Notes: generated from the letters alone by a model not told the origin. Counted from the stretch's first letter, positions 44,240-53,413 are shown. The stretch is DNA of 64,000 nucleotides from Caballeronia udeis (GCF_001544555.2 NZ_FCOK02000018.1:1-64000), one strand, 5' to 3'. Program-made: numbers and translations.

Positions 44240-45239
44240 GGCAAAGCTGTTCCTGATAGGCGGATCCCAGCACGAAGAGTGGCTTGCCGGGTTGCCCCAT
44301 CGTTCGATAGGACGTCCGACGGACCAGAGGTGGCATCGGCATCTCAAGTACGTAACGCTCTTCCCGGCGTCGGTATTGAGCTTTAAGCCGGATGTATTGA
44401 TCTGCGCCGATGGTGCGGCGCTTCGGCTTGCGTGGCTCATCAGACGGCCGTTCCTGTCCGCAACGCCTATCGGGTCGTGGTTTCACCAGCTGGTATCGAA
44501 GTCGCATGACCGTTCATTGCGGTTGGCGGATTTTCATCTTTGCATCAATGGTGCGAATCATGCGCACCTTATAGGTAACGCCAATTTTAGGCGGCGTAAT
44601 TCATATCTTGTGTATAACCCCGTGGAGACCGAACACAGAGAGCCGCTTATAGCGAGGCCAGATGGGCGGGCTCACTTCATGTACCTGGGTCGTCTGATCT
44701 ACGATGGTCCAAAGAGCGTACGCGAGTTCATCTGCGCGCTGGGTGACGTTCCCGGAAACTGGGTCGCATCGATCATCGGTGACGGAGAGGATCGGGAAAG
44801 GCTGTTGACGCTCGCGAAGGATTTGTCGATCGATGACAGAATCACTTGGGCGGGATGGCAGGACCACCCTTGGGAATCGATTGAACCAGTTTCCGCCCTG
44901 GTACTTACATCGGAGTCCGAGGGATTTCCGACGGTCCTCACTGAGGCTATGTCGAGGGGTGTCGCGTGCGTCAGCTCTGACTGTCAAGGGGTGCTGGATA
45001 TCATGCAGGACGGTGTGAATGGGTGGGTCTATCCCGTTGGCAATACCGGCGCTTTGTCCGACATTCTCGCGGAGATCGTGAGCGGAGAACGGCAGTTGCC
45101 TGATGCGACGGTTGTACGAGCGTCGGTGTCGCGCTTCGCGTCTGGCTGCGTGGTCAGGTCGATCACCAACGCGTGCGAGGCCGAGGTTGTGCGTCGAGGA
45201 GGGGCGCCCATACGCGCGATCGGCACCAATCCAAGATAA
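44142..45239 (+). CDS. Glycosyltransferase, GT4 family
   Basis: A 365-residue GT-B enzyme from ATG 44142 (MKIAILCFGRPGRGGMETV, with the GG-M-E-T loop seen in GT4). The donor site is SESEGFPTVLTEAMSRGVAC, and MYLGRLIYDGPK opens the C-terminal domain. AAGGA sits five to six bases before the start. It overlaps the GINT1-like gene by 98 bases, which suggests tight co-expression or a later C-terminal extension of that gene. It is the last gene of the polysaccharide block. Confidence 0.92.
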   Translation: MKIAILCFGRPGRGGMETVIRRVVVEMTRQGHEAKLFLIGGSQHEEWLAGLPHRSIGRPTDQRWHRHLKYVTLFPASVLSFKPDVLICADGAALRLAWLIRRPFLSATPIGSWFHQLVSKSHDRSLRLADFHLCINGANHAHLIGNANFRRRNSYLVYNPVETEHREPLIARPDGRAHFMYLGRLIYDGPKSVREFICALGDVPGNWVASIIGDGEDRERLLTLAKDLSIDDRITWAGWQDHPWESIEPVSALVLTSESEGFPTVLTEAMSRGVACVSSDCQGVLDIMQDGVNGWVYPVGNTGALSDILAEIVSGERQLPDATVVRASVSRFASGCVVRSITNACEAEVVRRGGAPIRAIGTNPR

Positions 45240-45374
45240 ATGAAACGCGGCTCTTGTTCGGCGGGGAGCGCGCTCGGGTGACATCTACTGCGTCTCGTTT
45301 TATTGTAAACAGCGCGCTGAACGCTTTGTCGCGAGGCAGCGCTTTACTGAGTTAAACCAGAATCTGCCCGCTTT

Positions 45375-45797
45375 CTAAGAAAGTTCGGATCTACGTACCC
45401 ATCCCTTTAACCTTTCGACCATGGCTATGCGCTGGTGGTCGTTCAGGAGGCGCCAGTGGTCGGTACCGACCTCGAGCTTTACGTAGGCATTAAATGCGTC
45501 GTCGGTATCCTGATCGACCTGGCCGGCCAGTGCGAGCGTATGCCACAAGGCACGCGCCTCAGTGTATAGGGGATCGTGAGAATCATCTTGATCTACGTGC
45601 TTGGGTCTAGAAACGATCTTCTTAAGACACTCGATGAAGCGGTGGAGTTGGTTATCGTTCAAATCTCGGGCCGAGCGCTGGCCGGTTACCGACTTCATCA
45701 AGTCGCGGTAAGCGTGTTCAGAAAGATTCAATTCACGACGCGCCGCTCGAATCAACTGGATATCGCGAGCGCGTTGGGCGGTGGTCTGGAGCTTCAT
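45375..45797 (-). CDS. gemA: Mu-type phage regulatory protein GemA (DUF1018)
   Basis: From ATG 45797 the protein has 140 residues. The N-terminal half carries the GemA/gp16 pattern: RAARRELNLSEHAYRDLMKS, then TGQRSARDLNDNQLHRFIE. The C-terminal half has ALWHTLALAGQVD and a second helical repeat ending in ERLKGWVRR. Phage Mu GemA modulates host gene expression and early replication. No other early Mu genes are visible, so it is an orphan. The frame stays open upstream to 45992, adding a hydrophobic stretch (LLRLCALVALTVGLIFW) from ATG 45920, which starts one base after the stop of the preceding ORF. This longer membrane-anchored form is possible. Confidence 0.75.
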   Translation of the reverse strand: MKLQTTAQRARDIQLIRAARRELNLSEHAYRDLMKSVTGQRSARDLNDNQLHRFIECLKKIVSRPKHVDQDDSHDPLYTEARALWHTLALAGQVDQDTDDAFNAYVKLEVGTDHWRLLNDHQRIAMVERLKGWVRRSELS

Positions 45798-45921
45798 TGC
45801 TTCGGTCCGTTCAGATGGGTAACGAGGAGCACGCCAAAAAATAAGCCCCACAGTTAGTGCCACGAGTGCGCACAAACGCAGCAATTCCGGTAGCGACAGG
45901 GAGCCGATAAAGGCGAGCATG

Positions 45922-46617
45922 TTAAGCCCCGACAAGCATGGCATGGGACATCGCAGAGCCAGCCGCGAGACGAAATTGCGGGGCATGGCCACTCTGACGA
46001 CTGTCGCTCTGCTTGGCGCCGCACAGGGCCAGCCCCGAGATGCGATCGTGCACCTTCTCGACGCCTATACCGGGATATTTGTGCTTCAGACCGGCCTCTA
46101 TCGCAGCTTCAGGACGTGGCTGTGCTGCGAGTGCCTCCAGCAACCCTTCGTCGCCTCCGCCATTGTCCTGGGCGATCACATCGCCGTGCGCGGTCTTCGT
46201 GCGAATGAGATGTGCTACTGCTTTCTCACATTGACGCTTAGGCGCTTCGGGGGTGTACGCGACGAAGTCCTGACACCCGTTGGCCCCGATGAACAGAAGA
46301 TTTCTAATGCACACCACATTTCGACCAATGTTCAGTTGCGCGTGTGCGCTCGTCAAGAAGTCACAGTCAAACGCCGCGCCTTGACTAGCAACCCCACCAA
46401 GGGTGCCGAGATCGTGCAGGAAGGTGTATGGCGAGGTACTGACAACGGCGTGAAACCGGCCGTTATCAGGCTTCGTGAAGTTGCCGACCACCAGACCGCC
46501 TGCATTAACGTTCCTGGCGGAGGCGATCTTACTTCCGACAGTGTTGATCAGGGTGATCACGACGAACGTCACTAATACACCGATACGCTGCCGTCGCCTG
46601 ATGGATAGGAAGCCCAT
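45922..46617 (-). CDS. Hypothetical exported or membrane protein, 231 residues
   Basis: The frame starts MGFLSIRRRQRIGVLVTFVV, a basic tip followed by one hydrophobic segment, which could be a signal anchor. GAGGGTG lies upstream. A central stretch around HDLGTLGGVASQ is reminiscent of HAF-type extracellular repeats, but only once. The rest is not recognised. An equally long frame exists on the + strand (45919-46575), so coding status is unsure; the N-terminal signal and the tight link to the GemA frame favour the - strand. Confidence 0.38.
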   Translation of the reverse strand: MGFLSIRRRQRIGVLVTFVVITLINTVGSKIASARNVNAGGLVVGNFTKPDNGRFHAVVSTSPYTFLHDLGTLGGVASQGAAFDCDFLTSAHAQLNIGRNVVCIRNLLFIGANGCQDFVAYTPEAPKRQCEKAVAHLIRTKTAHGDVIAQDNGGGDEGLLEALAAQPRPEAAIEAGLKHKYPGIGVEKVHDRISGLALCGAKQSDSRQSGHAPQFRLAAGSAMSHAMLVGA

Positions 46618-47060
46618 TGCGGCACCCTCATAGAATTGATGTTTGTTTTACTCCAGCTGCTGCGCAGCCGGCGTCTGCCGCGACAAACTCCTCACGCGCC
46701 GCGGAGTTGCATGCCGTATACCCGTGGCCTCGACATCGTTCGAACCCCTGGTGAGCGCCCCGATATTTATACATGGGTATCCTAATAATAGAGCGACCTC
46801 CCGCTTCAAGTCAGATAAAACAGGATAATGCGAACGGCGCGCCCGTGAGACGGGCTTCGTCCCAGTGAGAGCGGCACCGAGGCCATCCTTGCTCGACGTG
46901 AATCAGAGGGTGAATAAGCGGGTTATTAAAAAATGAAAGGGATTGAGTTTGGCTGGAAAGGACCAATGCTCATCGATCATTTTTATTGAGGATAGTGCGG
47001 CACTCGCTGACAAAGCAAGCCGTTTTGTGAAAAAGCAGGAGATCCGTTGGGGCCAATGCG
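46618..47060. other. Intergenic region left of the IS6 remnant
   Basis: About 440 bases with no convincing gene. It contains AT-rich patches at 46770-46830 and 46910-46990. Confidence 0.35.
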
Positions 47061-47378
47061 GGGTTGTGTCGCAATAAGCATGCGCAATGATGTTCTGGAC
47101 AACCTGAAGGCCTGAGAGTTTGGTGAAATTGCTGAATCCAACCGTCGCACGCGTGCTCAAACGCCTGCACTATCCGCTTGATGTCATGTTGATGTGTGTG
47201 CGCTGGTATGTGGCCTACGGGCTGAGTGTGCGAAATGTGGAAGAGATGATGGCCGAGCGTGGCATCCAGGTCGATCATTCGGCCGTGCATCGTTGGACCA
47301 TCAAACTGTTTCCGGTGCTGGAGAAGGCGTTCCGGCATCACAAACGCCCAGTTGGCAGGAGCTGGCGTGTCGATGAGA
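47061..47378 (+). mobile_element. IS6-family element, left part, interrupted by a group II intron
   Basis: A left end GGGTTGTGTCGCAA resembles the inverted repeat of the intact IS6 copy at 50.2 kb. The transposase from GTG 47120 reads VARVLKRLHYPLDVMLMCVRWYVAY and continues through MMAERGIQVDHSAVHRW to SWRVDE, the first catalytic D. Homology ends exactly after GATGAGA, where a GTGTG group II intron start follows. The rest of the element is missing. Confidence 0.8.
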
Positions 47379-49316
47379 GTGTGTCACGAACACAAGCGAA
47401 AGCTTGTGGTGCTGTACTGAAGATGGGAGTAGGCCTCCCGAAGCCGGCTTGCAGGAGCAGGCTTCAAACCGCCCGGTGCTGCTGCGTTCAAAAGGCGTGG
47501 TGGTGAGCGACCGTGGAAAAGTCATTCATGAGGATGGCAGGTACGTGTTGAGAAGATGAGCGCAAGCAAACCGTTCGATGATGCGTCGTTAATTCGTTAA
47601 AGCGCTGTCAAAACTGGGGTCATTCCGTCGCTCCAGGATCAGTCAGGACGAGACCTGTTTACGGACCTGACGGCAGCCGGCGTAGAGGCGGCATGAGCTC
47701 AACACAGGCTTTGGTATGGAACGTGAGAACCTTGTTGCGGATGTGAAGGGAAATGACATCGCGCCAGGGAAAGCGTGGGAAAGGAGGAAGTGAAAGCGGA
47801 AACCTTTCGTTGGAGTCCAGAGGGTTCGACTCCCTCCCGGCAAAGGCTAACCACCAGCCGGAAGCAAGTCTTGCATGGGGGACGGTAACGTACTTCGTGA
47901 AGCGTAGACAGCGGGTGCTGAAGCCGCGTGATTGAGTCTCGAAATACCTTTGTCGCTGGTGTCTTCGCCTTTGTTATAGCGGGGGCAGTACTGTGCTGAC
48001 CGTTACGGTGAGGTCAGTCGGGCCGGCCGGGATCTGAGAGCGGGGCAAAGGCATGGGATGGATTCCCCAGGAACCTGGGAGATCCTGCGTACGACCAGTT
48101 CAAGACGCCGAAGGCAACAGGCGATAAACGGGCCAGGTCCGGGCGGAAGTCTCCGCCGCACGGGAGCGAACCAGGAGACAAGGACTGGAGCGAAGAAGCG
48201 AATCCATAAGCGACTTCGTATTCGGCGCAGGAAGTCTTAGCGCCTTGATAGTACTGATGACGCCGGGGAACACTGCTCGGGTGGACCCGGTCGAGGAAAG
48301 CGAGGCGTCGTTGTAACAGAATCGCTCGTGAGAAACACGGAGGTGCCTTGAAACCTGAAAGCGTGTCAACGAAACAGGAGCGAATTGCCGAACTGGCGCG
48401 GATGAACCCGGCGATGGCATTCACCTCCCTGAATCAGTATCTCGACTATGCATGGCTGTACTACGCCTGGGTGCAAACGCGCAAGGATGGCGCAGTCGGT
48501 GTGGATGGTCAGACGGCGGAAGAGTATGCAGCTAACCTGGAGCAGAATCTCCTGAGCCTGATCGACCGCATCAAATCCGGCCGCTACCAGGCGCCGCCAG
48601 TGCGAAGGCACTATATCGCCAAGAGCGATGGCGGGCAGCGTGGCCTCGGCATACCGTGCTTTGAGAACAAGGTAGCGCAAAGGGCCGTCTCGATGCTGCT
48701 GGAGCCGATCTACGAGCAGGACTTTATGGACTGCTCATATGGGTTCCGGCCAAGGCGCAATGCATATCAGGCGGTGCAAGCTGTGCATAACGGGATCATG
48801 AAACAGGGAGGGCGATGGGTGCTGGATGTTGATGTTCGGAAATACTTCGACAGCATTCCGTTTGCCGAACTGCGGTCCATCCTCGCCAAGCGAGTCAAGG
48901 ATGGTGTAGTCAGAAGGATGATTGACAAGTGGTTGAAAGCTAGCGTGCTGGACGAGGGACAGCTGCTCTACCCCGAGATCGGTACACCCCAGGGTGGTGT
49001 GCTCTCGCCGATCCTCAGTAATGTCTACCTTCACCACGTGCTGGACGTTTGGTTTGCGGAGCAGGTGCAACCGCGCCTGCGCGGACCAAGCACGCTGGTT
49101 CGTTATTGCGACGATTTTGTCATGCTGTTCGCATACCAGGACGACGCAGATCGCGTGCTGACGGCGCTCGGGAAACGGCTGGGTAAGTGCGGGCTGCAAC
49201 TGCACCCGGATAAAACCCGCATGGTGGACTTCCGTCACCGACCCGCGCATCGCTCGGCAGAAGGCGGCGAGCCATTTGCAACGACTTTCAACTTTCTCGG
49301 GTTCACCCATAACCTC
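47379..49316 (+). mobile_element. Group II intron A, 3'-truncated
   Basis: The intron begins with GTGTG (consensus GUGYG) at the break in the IS6 transposase. Twelve bases in is a perfect hairpin CACAAGC-GAAA-GCTTGTG with a GNRA loop, typical of catalytic RNA. About 960 bases of structured, non-coding RNA sequence precede the reverse transcriptase gene at 48348. The element loses its maturase end, domains V and VI and the 3' splice site at about 49316, where it joins the middle of a related intron. It should be unable to splice. Confidence 0.72.
47391..47408 (+). ncRNA. GNRA-capped hairpin near the 5' end of intron A
   Basis: A seven-base-pair perfect stem closed by GAAA, 12 bases from the GTGTG splice site. 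Such tetraloops make tertiary contacts in group II intron RNA. Confidence 0.55.
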
Positions 49317-49433
49317 CTCGTCTACTCGGAAATGGCAGACACCATGAGGAAGAATACCGATGCCGGAGTGAGGGGCGGAGCTGCTTGTAGTAGCGTCGAA
49401 GCCTTTGTAATGAAGGTGGTAGCGCCAAGGTAA
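48348..49433 (+). pseudogene. ltrA: Group II intron reverse transcriptase, C-terminally truncated
   Basis: TTG 48348 follows GGAGG at proper spacing. The product keeps all polymerase blocks: the RT0 region, RPLGIP-like QRGLGIPCFENKVAQRA, GFRPRRNAYQAV, D-x-D region WVLDVDVRKYFDSI, TPQGGVLSPILSNVYLH and the active site YCDD near residue 253. Real homology ends at FLGFTH near residue 322. The last 39 residues come from non-coding sequence of the next intron. The maturase (X), DNA-binding and endonuclease domains are missing, so it should not support splicing or retrohoming, although the polymerase core looks intact. Confidence 0.85.
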
Positions 49434-50210
49434 GCTTGGTAGCGGGAAAAGTCGAAGCAGACGGAAACCGTTAGTTGGAGTTCAGGGGGTTCGAATCCCT
49501 CCCGGTAACGCCTAGCCAGCAGCCGGAACCGAGTCTTGCATGCGAATGGGGTAACCCATTACTTGAAGCGTAGACAGGGTGCACTAAGGCCGTGTGATTG
49601 AGCTTCGAGATCATTTAAGCGCTGGTGTCCTCATATTCCAATAAGTGGGGGCAGCACTGAGCTGGCCATCAAGGCGAGGCCAGCCAGACCGGCCGGGGTC
49701 TGAGAGCAGGGCAAAGGCGCAGGAAGGATTCCCCAGGAACTTGGGAGGTCCTGTGTGCGACCAATTCTGTGGAGCTGATGGTGCCGGGCTAAGAAGCGGG
49801 ACCGGGCCTCCTGGGATGTCATCGCCAGAGGGGAGCGAACAGGATGACGAAGAATTGGAACCGGGAAGCGAATCAATAAGCGACCCGATATTCGGCACAG
49901 GAAGTCTTAGCGCCCTCGTAGTACTGATGACGCCGGGGAACGCTGTTCTGGCGGACCCGGTCGAGGAAAGGGGGGCGTCGTTGTATGGAATCGTTCATGT
50001 GAAACACGGAGGAATATTGAAGCCTGAAAGCGTGTCAACGAAACAGGAACGAATAGCCGAGCTGGCAAGGAATAATCCGGCGATGGCATTGACCACCTTG
50101 GCTCACCATATTGATTATGAGTGGGTGAAGTACGCGTACGATTGCACGCGCAAGGATGGCGCGGTAGGAGTCGATGGTCAGACCGGAGAAGATTATGCTG
50201 CCAATCTGGA
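49317..50210 (+). mobile_element. Group II intron B, truncated at both ends
   Basis: This stretch repeats the structure of intron A from its inner 5' region onward. Shared blocks include the GGAAACC...GTTGGAGT...GGTTCGA.TCCCTCCCGG segment (49460-49507 against 47800-47841), the GGATTCCCCAGGAAC.TGGGAG segment and the RT leader. The sequences are similar but not identical, so it is a different family member and not a recent copy. It is cut on the right at 50210 by an IS6-family element. Confidence 0.72.
50017..50210 (+). pseudogene. Reverse transcriptase of intron B, first 65 codons only
   Basis: TTG 50017 after GGAGG opens LKPESVSTKQERIAELARNN, almost identical to the intron A reverse transcriptase for the first 18 residues and then diverging. 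It is cut at AANLE by the inverted repeat of the IS6 element. No polymerase motif remains. Confidence 0.8.
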
Positions 50211-51047
50211 GGGTTGTGGTGCAATTCGGATGCTTCGGTCTGTTACGCTCAAGCTTTTGATGAGCACGGGCCAATGGGTAAGTTGAAAGGCATCGACAGA
50301 TCGTTCAACGGGCGCCACTTCGACCGCGAAATTATCGTCCTTTGCGTGCGTTGGTACTTGCGTTACAAGCTCAGCTTTCGAGACCTCACTGAAATGATGG
50401 CCGAGCGCGGTCTGTCGCTGGCGCACACTACGATCATGCGCTGGGTGAAGCATTTCACGCCAGAGTTCGTCAAACGTTGGAATCGCCTGGCCATGGCAGC
50501 CGGACAGTCGTGGCGCGTCGATGAGACCTACGTGAAGATCCGTGGCAAATGGGCCTATCTTTACCGCGCAGTTGACCGGGCAGGAAAAACGGTTGATTTC
50601 CGGCTCAGCACCAGGCGAGATGTGGCTGCAGCAAAGGCGTTCTTCGCGAAGGCGATCAGAACTCAGGGGCATACGCCAGGAACAATTACGCTGGACGGTT
50701 ATGCGGCGTCACACCGCGCGGTGCGCGAGATGAAGACCGACGGGTTGCTGCCCAGACACACGAGAGTGCGCTCGTCGAAGTACCTGAACAACGTGATCGA
50801 GCAAGATCATCGCCACATCAAATCGAGGGTGAACGTGATGCTCGGGTTCAAACGCTTCCGAAATGCGGCTGTCACAATCTCAGGTATCGAGCTGATGCAT
50901 CGCATTCGCAAAGGTCAGTTCGATCTCACGGCAGCACATTTCAAAGATACTTCTGCGCCCTCGATTTGGATGACGGTTCTTTCAGATCGTTAAGAGCGCC
51001 AAGGAACGTGCTCTTCTCGTTTGCCTGCGCTATTTGCACCACAACCC
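50211..51047 (+). mobile_element. Intact IS6-family insertion sequence
   Basis: About 837 bases bounded by perfect 14-base inverted repeats (GGGTTGTGGTGCAA at the left, TTGCACCACAACCC at the right), with one full transposase gene. No 8-base target duplication is seen: the left flank ends ATCTGGA and the right begins TTAATAC. That fits replicative cointegrate formation and an adjacent deletion, which is common for IS6 elements. Confidence 0.88.
50274..50993 (+). CDS. IS6-family transposase
   Basis: A 239-residue DDE transposase of normal IS6 length. The catalytic triad is D83 ([10 protein letters not shown]), D141 ([12 protein letters not shown]) and E176 ([14 protein letters not shown]). An N-terminal helix-turn-helix region covers about 20-70 ([20 protein letters not shown]). 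The ATG choice gives the usual short N-terminus; the frame is open further upstream only because it runs into the intron remnant. All key residues are intact, so the enzyme is probably active. Confidence 0.95.
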   Translation: MGKLKGIDRSFNGRHFDREIIVLCVRWYLRYKLSFRDLTEMMAERGLSLAHTTIMRWVKHFTPEFVKRWNRLAMAAGQSWRVDETYVKIRGKWAYLYRAVDRAGKTVDFRLSTRRDVAAAKAFFAKAIRTQGHTPGTITLDGYAASHRAVREMKTDGLLPRHTRVRSSKYLNNVIEQDHRHIKSRVNVMLGFKRFRNAAVTISGIELMHRIRKGQFDLTAAHFKDTSAPSIWMTVLSDR

Positions 51048-52052
51048 TTAATACTTTGGTCGTCTGTGCGCCGCCGCTGGATCGTCATTGCAGGACTTTC
51101 GAGTTCCACGCCAGTCGTCGCTCGTGACAAGTCTTCCTTTCCCTGCTGGTGTGTTCCACCAAATAACACGCAGGAGAGGCGCGTTTTGCGCGATCTCGAT
51201 AGCCTGAATGGGATCGCTTTCAACAAAATGAGTACACCCGAGCCGAAGGGCTGCTTGCGCCTTATATGCCGCTACGCAGGATGGCGAATCGTCGCAGATA
51301 TCAGGATTTCGCATCACAAGCGGAAGAGAGCCAAAACCGTGAGTCTTCAGCCATGCTTCGGTGCGAATTCGATCGGTCTCTGGTCGGCCGGTAACAACGC
51401 CTTTGATTTGAGAAATGTCGAATGGTGGCATTGTGATGAAAGGTAGGAGTTCGTCGCGCTCGTGCAAGGCACACTCGAGGTTAGCCTTGTATCGTTCAGG
51501 TGGCAGATCAGGCAGAAGGATGCCGTCGAGATCAATACCGATGGCCTGGAACTCGTGATCTTCTCCTATGTCACCGCTGCGTCCGGCGTCGGTGCGCGTC
51601 CATCTTTCTCGATATCCGTCGGTATAAGCGTGTCTTTCCCAGGGGAAAAGTAGGAAGTATCCGCGACCATCGATTCCATAGTCTGGGTGGATACGACTCA
51701 AATCGTCAAACCCAGCGGTTAGAGTCTTAACGATCAACCCACGCGCGCGAAGGAACTCGACGCAATCGACCAGTGTATCGCCCGCACCGGCAAGATCCTC
51801 ACAAACTAATACCTTAGCACCGGCAGGTGGTACGGGGAGCGACGAATCCCAAATGACCGTTCTCGTCGCCCTTTCATAGCGCAGAAAAGCTACCGGGATT
51901 CCCACGGTATGCGAAACCATCAGGGCGAGGGTACCTCCTCCACGCAAGACGCCCAAGGCGCATTGGAATCCTTCACCGGCTAGAGCGGACTGTAAAGAGT
52001 GAACCCACTGGTCCAGGCGCTCATATGTAATCGCAAGTATTGGCTTTTCCAT
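51048..52052 (-). CDS. Phosphoribosyltransferase fused to a HAD-like hydrolase
   Basis: A 334-residue protein from ATG 52052 (TTAGGA upstream). The N-terminal 160 residues are a type I phosphoribosyltransferase with the PRPP loop VLVCEDLAGAGDT (about 81-93) and FPWE near 137. The C-terminal part is a HAD-like domain that begins IGIDLDGILLPD (about 171-182) and has a T-G-R motif (VVTGRPETDR). The combined enzyme could handle a nucleotide or sugar phosphate and its phosphate removal; the substrate is unknown. The stop codon is the last three bases before the IS6 element, so the native C-terminus may have been cut off. Confidence 0.78.
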   Translation of the reverse strand: MEKPILAITYERLDQWVHSLQSALAGEGFQCALGVLRGGGTLALMVSHTVGIPVAFLRYERATRTVIWDSSLPVPPAGAKVLVCEDLAGAGDTLVDCVEFLRARGLIVKTLTAGFDDLSRIHPDYGIDGRGYFLLFPWERHAYTDGYRERWTRTDAGRSGDIGEDHEFQAIGIDLDGILLPDLPPERYKANLECALHERDELLPFITMPPFDISQIKGVVTGRPETDRIRTEAWLKTHGFGSLPLVMRNPDICDDSPSCVAAYKAQAALRLGCTHFVESDPIQAIEIAQNAPLLRVIWWNTPAGKGRLVTSDDWRGTRKSCNDDPAAAHRRPKY

Positions 52053-52600
52053 CTGGTTTCCTAATGGCATTGCGATCGAGTCGAGACACGCATCACGTCA
52101 GCGTCGCGGAGGTTGCAAAGTGGCTACGAGGCAGTTGGCTCTGCCTCGAGGTGGGATCGATCGCAATACAAGCGTTGGCTCGATTTGAGGCTCGTGCTCC
52201 CAAGTGATTGGCTCTTACCCTTCGATCAGAAGTCGTCGCTCTTGGTCGTTCGTTCAAGGACGGGCTAACCACGGTTGCCTCTCCCCTTCCGCTGAGAACG
52301 TGGCTGGCCAGCCGGCTGTGAGGCGCCTTGTTCCCGGCGTCGAAAGGAGCAAACCGCGCGGTTATACCGTCGGCCATGCATTTGCCGGCTACCTAAAAAC
52401 GAGCGTCCAGGAGCGAGGACTGGGTGAGGTATATGCCACTGCCCGGGAGTTGACGAAAAGCATGTATGCGCGAGGCTGCCAGCTATCGTACTTTTCGTCG
52501 TGGGCATAGGGTATGTACCAAATAAAAACGGACTTATCGTCAGTTATTATAGTTTGAAAATGCGAAAAGCAACGCGGTAACAACGAAATTAAGGCGGGAA
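52053..52600. other. Intergenic region, possible remnants
   Basis: About 550 bases between divergent genes. A + strand frame to 52509 ends in a plausible coding tail, but its front is not supported. No gene is called. Confidence 0.35.
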
Positions 52601-53413
52601 ATGGCTATGAAAAAGACGAAGGTTTATCTGCTTGATGGCGGTAGCATGGCCTTGGATCGGTCATACTTGTACCTAAATGCCGGGCTCACAGGCGACGAAC
52701 GTTTTCCAGTGTACGGCGTGCTCATTGACCATCCTGAGGGGCGGTTCATTTTCGATACCGGGTTTGATTTCGGCCACACCTGCGAAACTGTGCCATTTAC
52801 GAAGCCTTCGCAAACGCCCGTTCAGACGATCCCCGGTCAGCTCGACTTGTTGAGGGTGCGTCCTTCGGAGATTACTCACGTGATCAATTCCCACTACCAC
52901 ATAGACCATTGCGGCGGGAACAAGCATTGTTCGCACGCGACAACGATTTGCCACAAATGCGAACTCGAAGCGTTTCGTTTTCCACAGGAGTCCGAAAAAC
53001 TCGGGTACTCCGACACGAGCTTTGCGCCACATCTTCGAGATCAGCCCGCTGATGACGCACTGGGGAGTGGTGAACTCGATATTTTCACTCCGCGATTTGA
53101 GACGCTGACGGGAGATCAAGAAATTGCGAAGGGTGTCTACCTGTTCGAAACGCTGGGGCATACTGCGGGACACTACAGCCTCATGGTGAAACTGGCACAT
53201 CGCCGACCGATGCTATTTACCGCCGACGCGTGTTATTCACAGAAGAATCTTGACATGATGTGCATCCAGGCTGGAAATCGCGACGAGGACCAAACAAGAG
53301 CGTCCATGCAGCGTTTGAAGGACCTAGCGGAACTACATGACGCAGACCTCTTTTTCTCGCACGATGCTGAAAGCTACGCGAACTATCAAAAGGCTCCTTA
53401 CGCATACACTTAA
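52601..53413 (+). CDS. N-acyl homoserine lactonase-like metallo-beta-lactamase-fold hydrolase
   Basis: A 270-residue member of the AttM/AiiA branch of metallo-hydrolases. The two-zinc site is complete: H98, H100, D102 and H103 in NSHYHIDHCGG, H187 in ETLGHTAGH, D209 in FTADACY and H254 in FFSHDAE. No signal peptide is present, so it acts in the cytoplasm. Known relatives open the lactone ring of quorum-sensing signals; others hydrolyse 4-pyridoxolactone or catabolic lactones. Its place at the edge of a catabolic cluster makes a metabolic lactone as likely as a signal. ATG 52601 or 52607 may be used. Confidence 0.87.
   Translation: MAMKKTKVYLLDGGSMALDRSYLYLNAGLTGDERFPVYGVLIDHPEGRFIFDTGFDFGHTCETVPFTKPSQTPVQTIPGQLDLLRVRPSEITHVINSHYHIDHCGGNKHCSHATTICHKCELEAFRFPQESEKLGYSDTSFAPHLRDQPADDALGSGELDIFTPRFETLTGDQEIAKGVYLFETLGHTAGHYSLMVKLAHRRPMLFTADACYSQKNLDMMCIQAGNRDEDQTRASMQRLKDLAELHDADLFFSHDAESYANYQKAPYAYT

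Noticed and set aside
45919..46575. A 218-codon + strand frame opposite the hypothetical ORF
   Set aside because: No signal, domain or hydrophobic core was recognised; the - strand frame has a plausible signal anchor and ribosome site. Neither is certain.
49485..49503. tRNA T-arm look-alike (GGGGGTTCGAATCCCTCCC), also at 47820-47838
   Set aside because: No acceptor, D or anticodon arms surround it, and it recurs at the same place in both group II introns, so it is intron RNA structure.
52204..52509. 101-codon + strand frame between the PRTase-HAD and lactonase genes
   Set aside because: The front half has no coding character and no start signal; only the last 30 residues look plausible, which is too little for a call.
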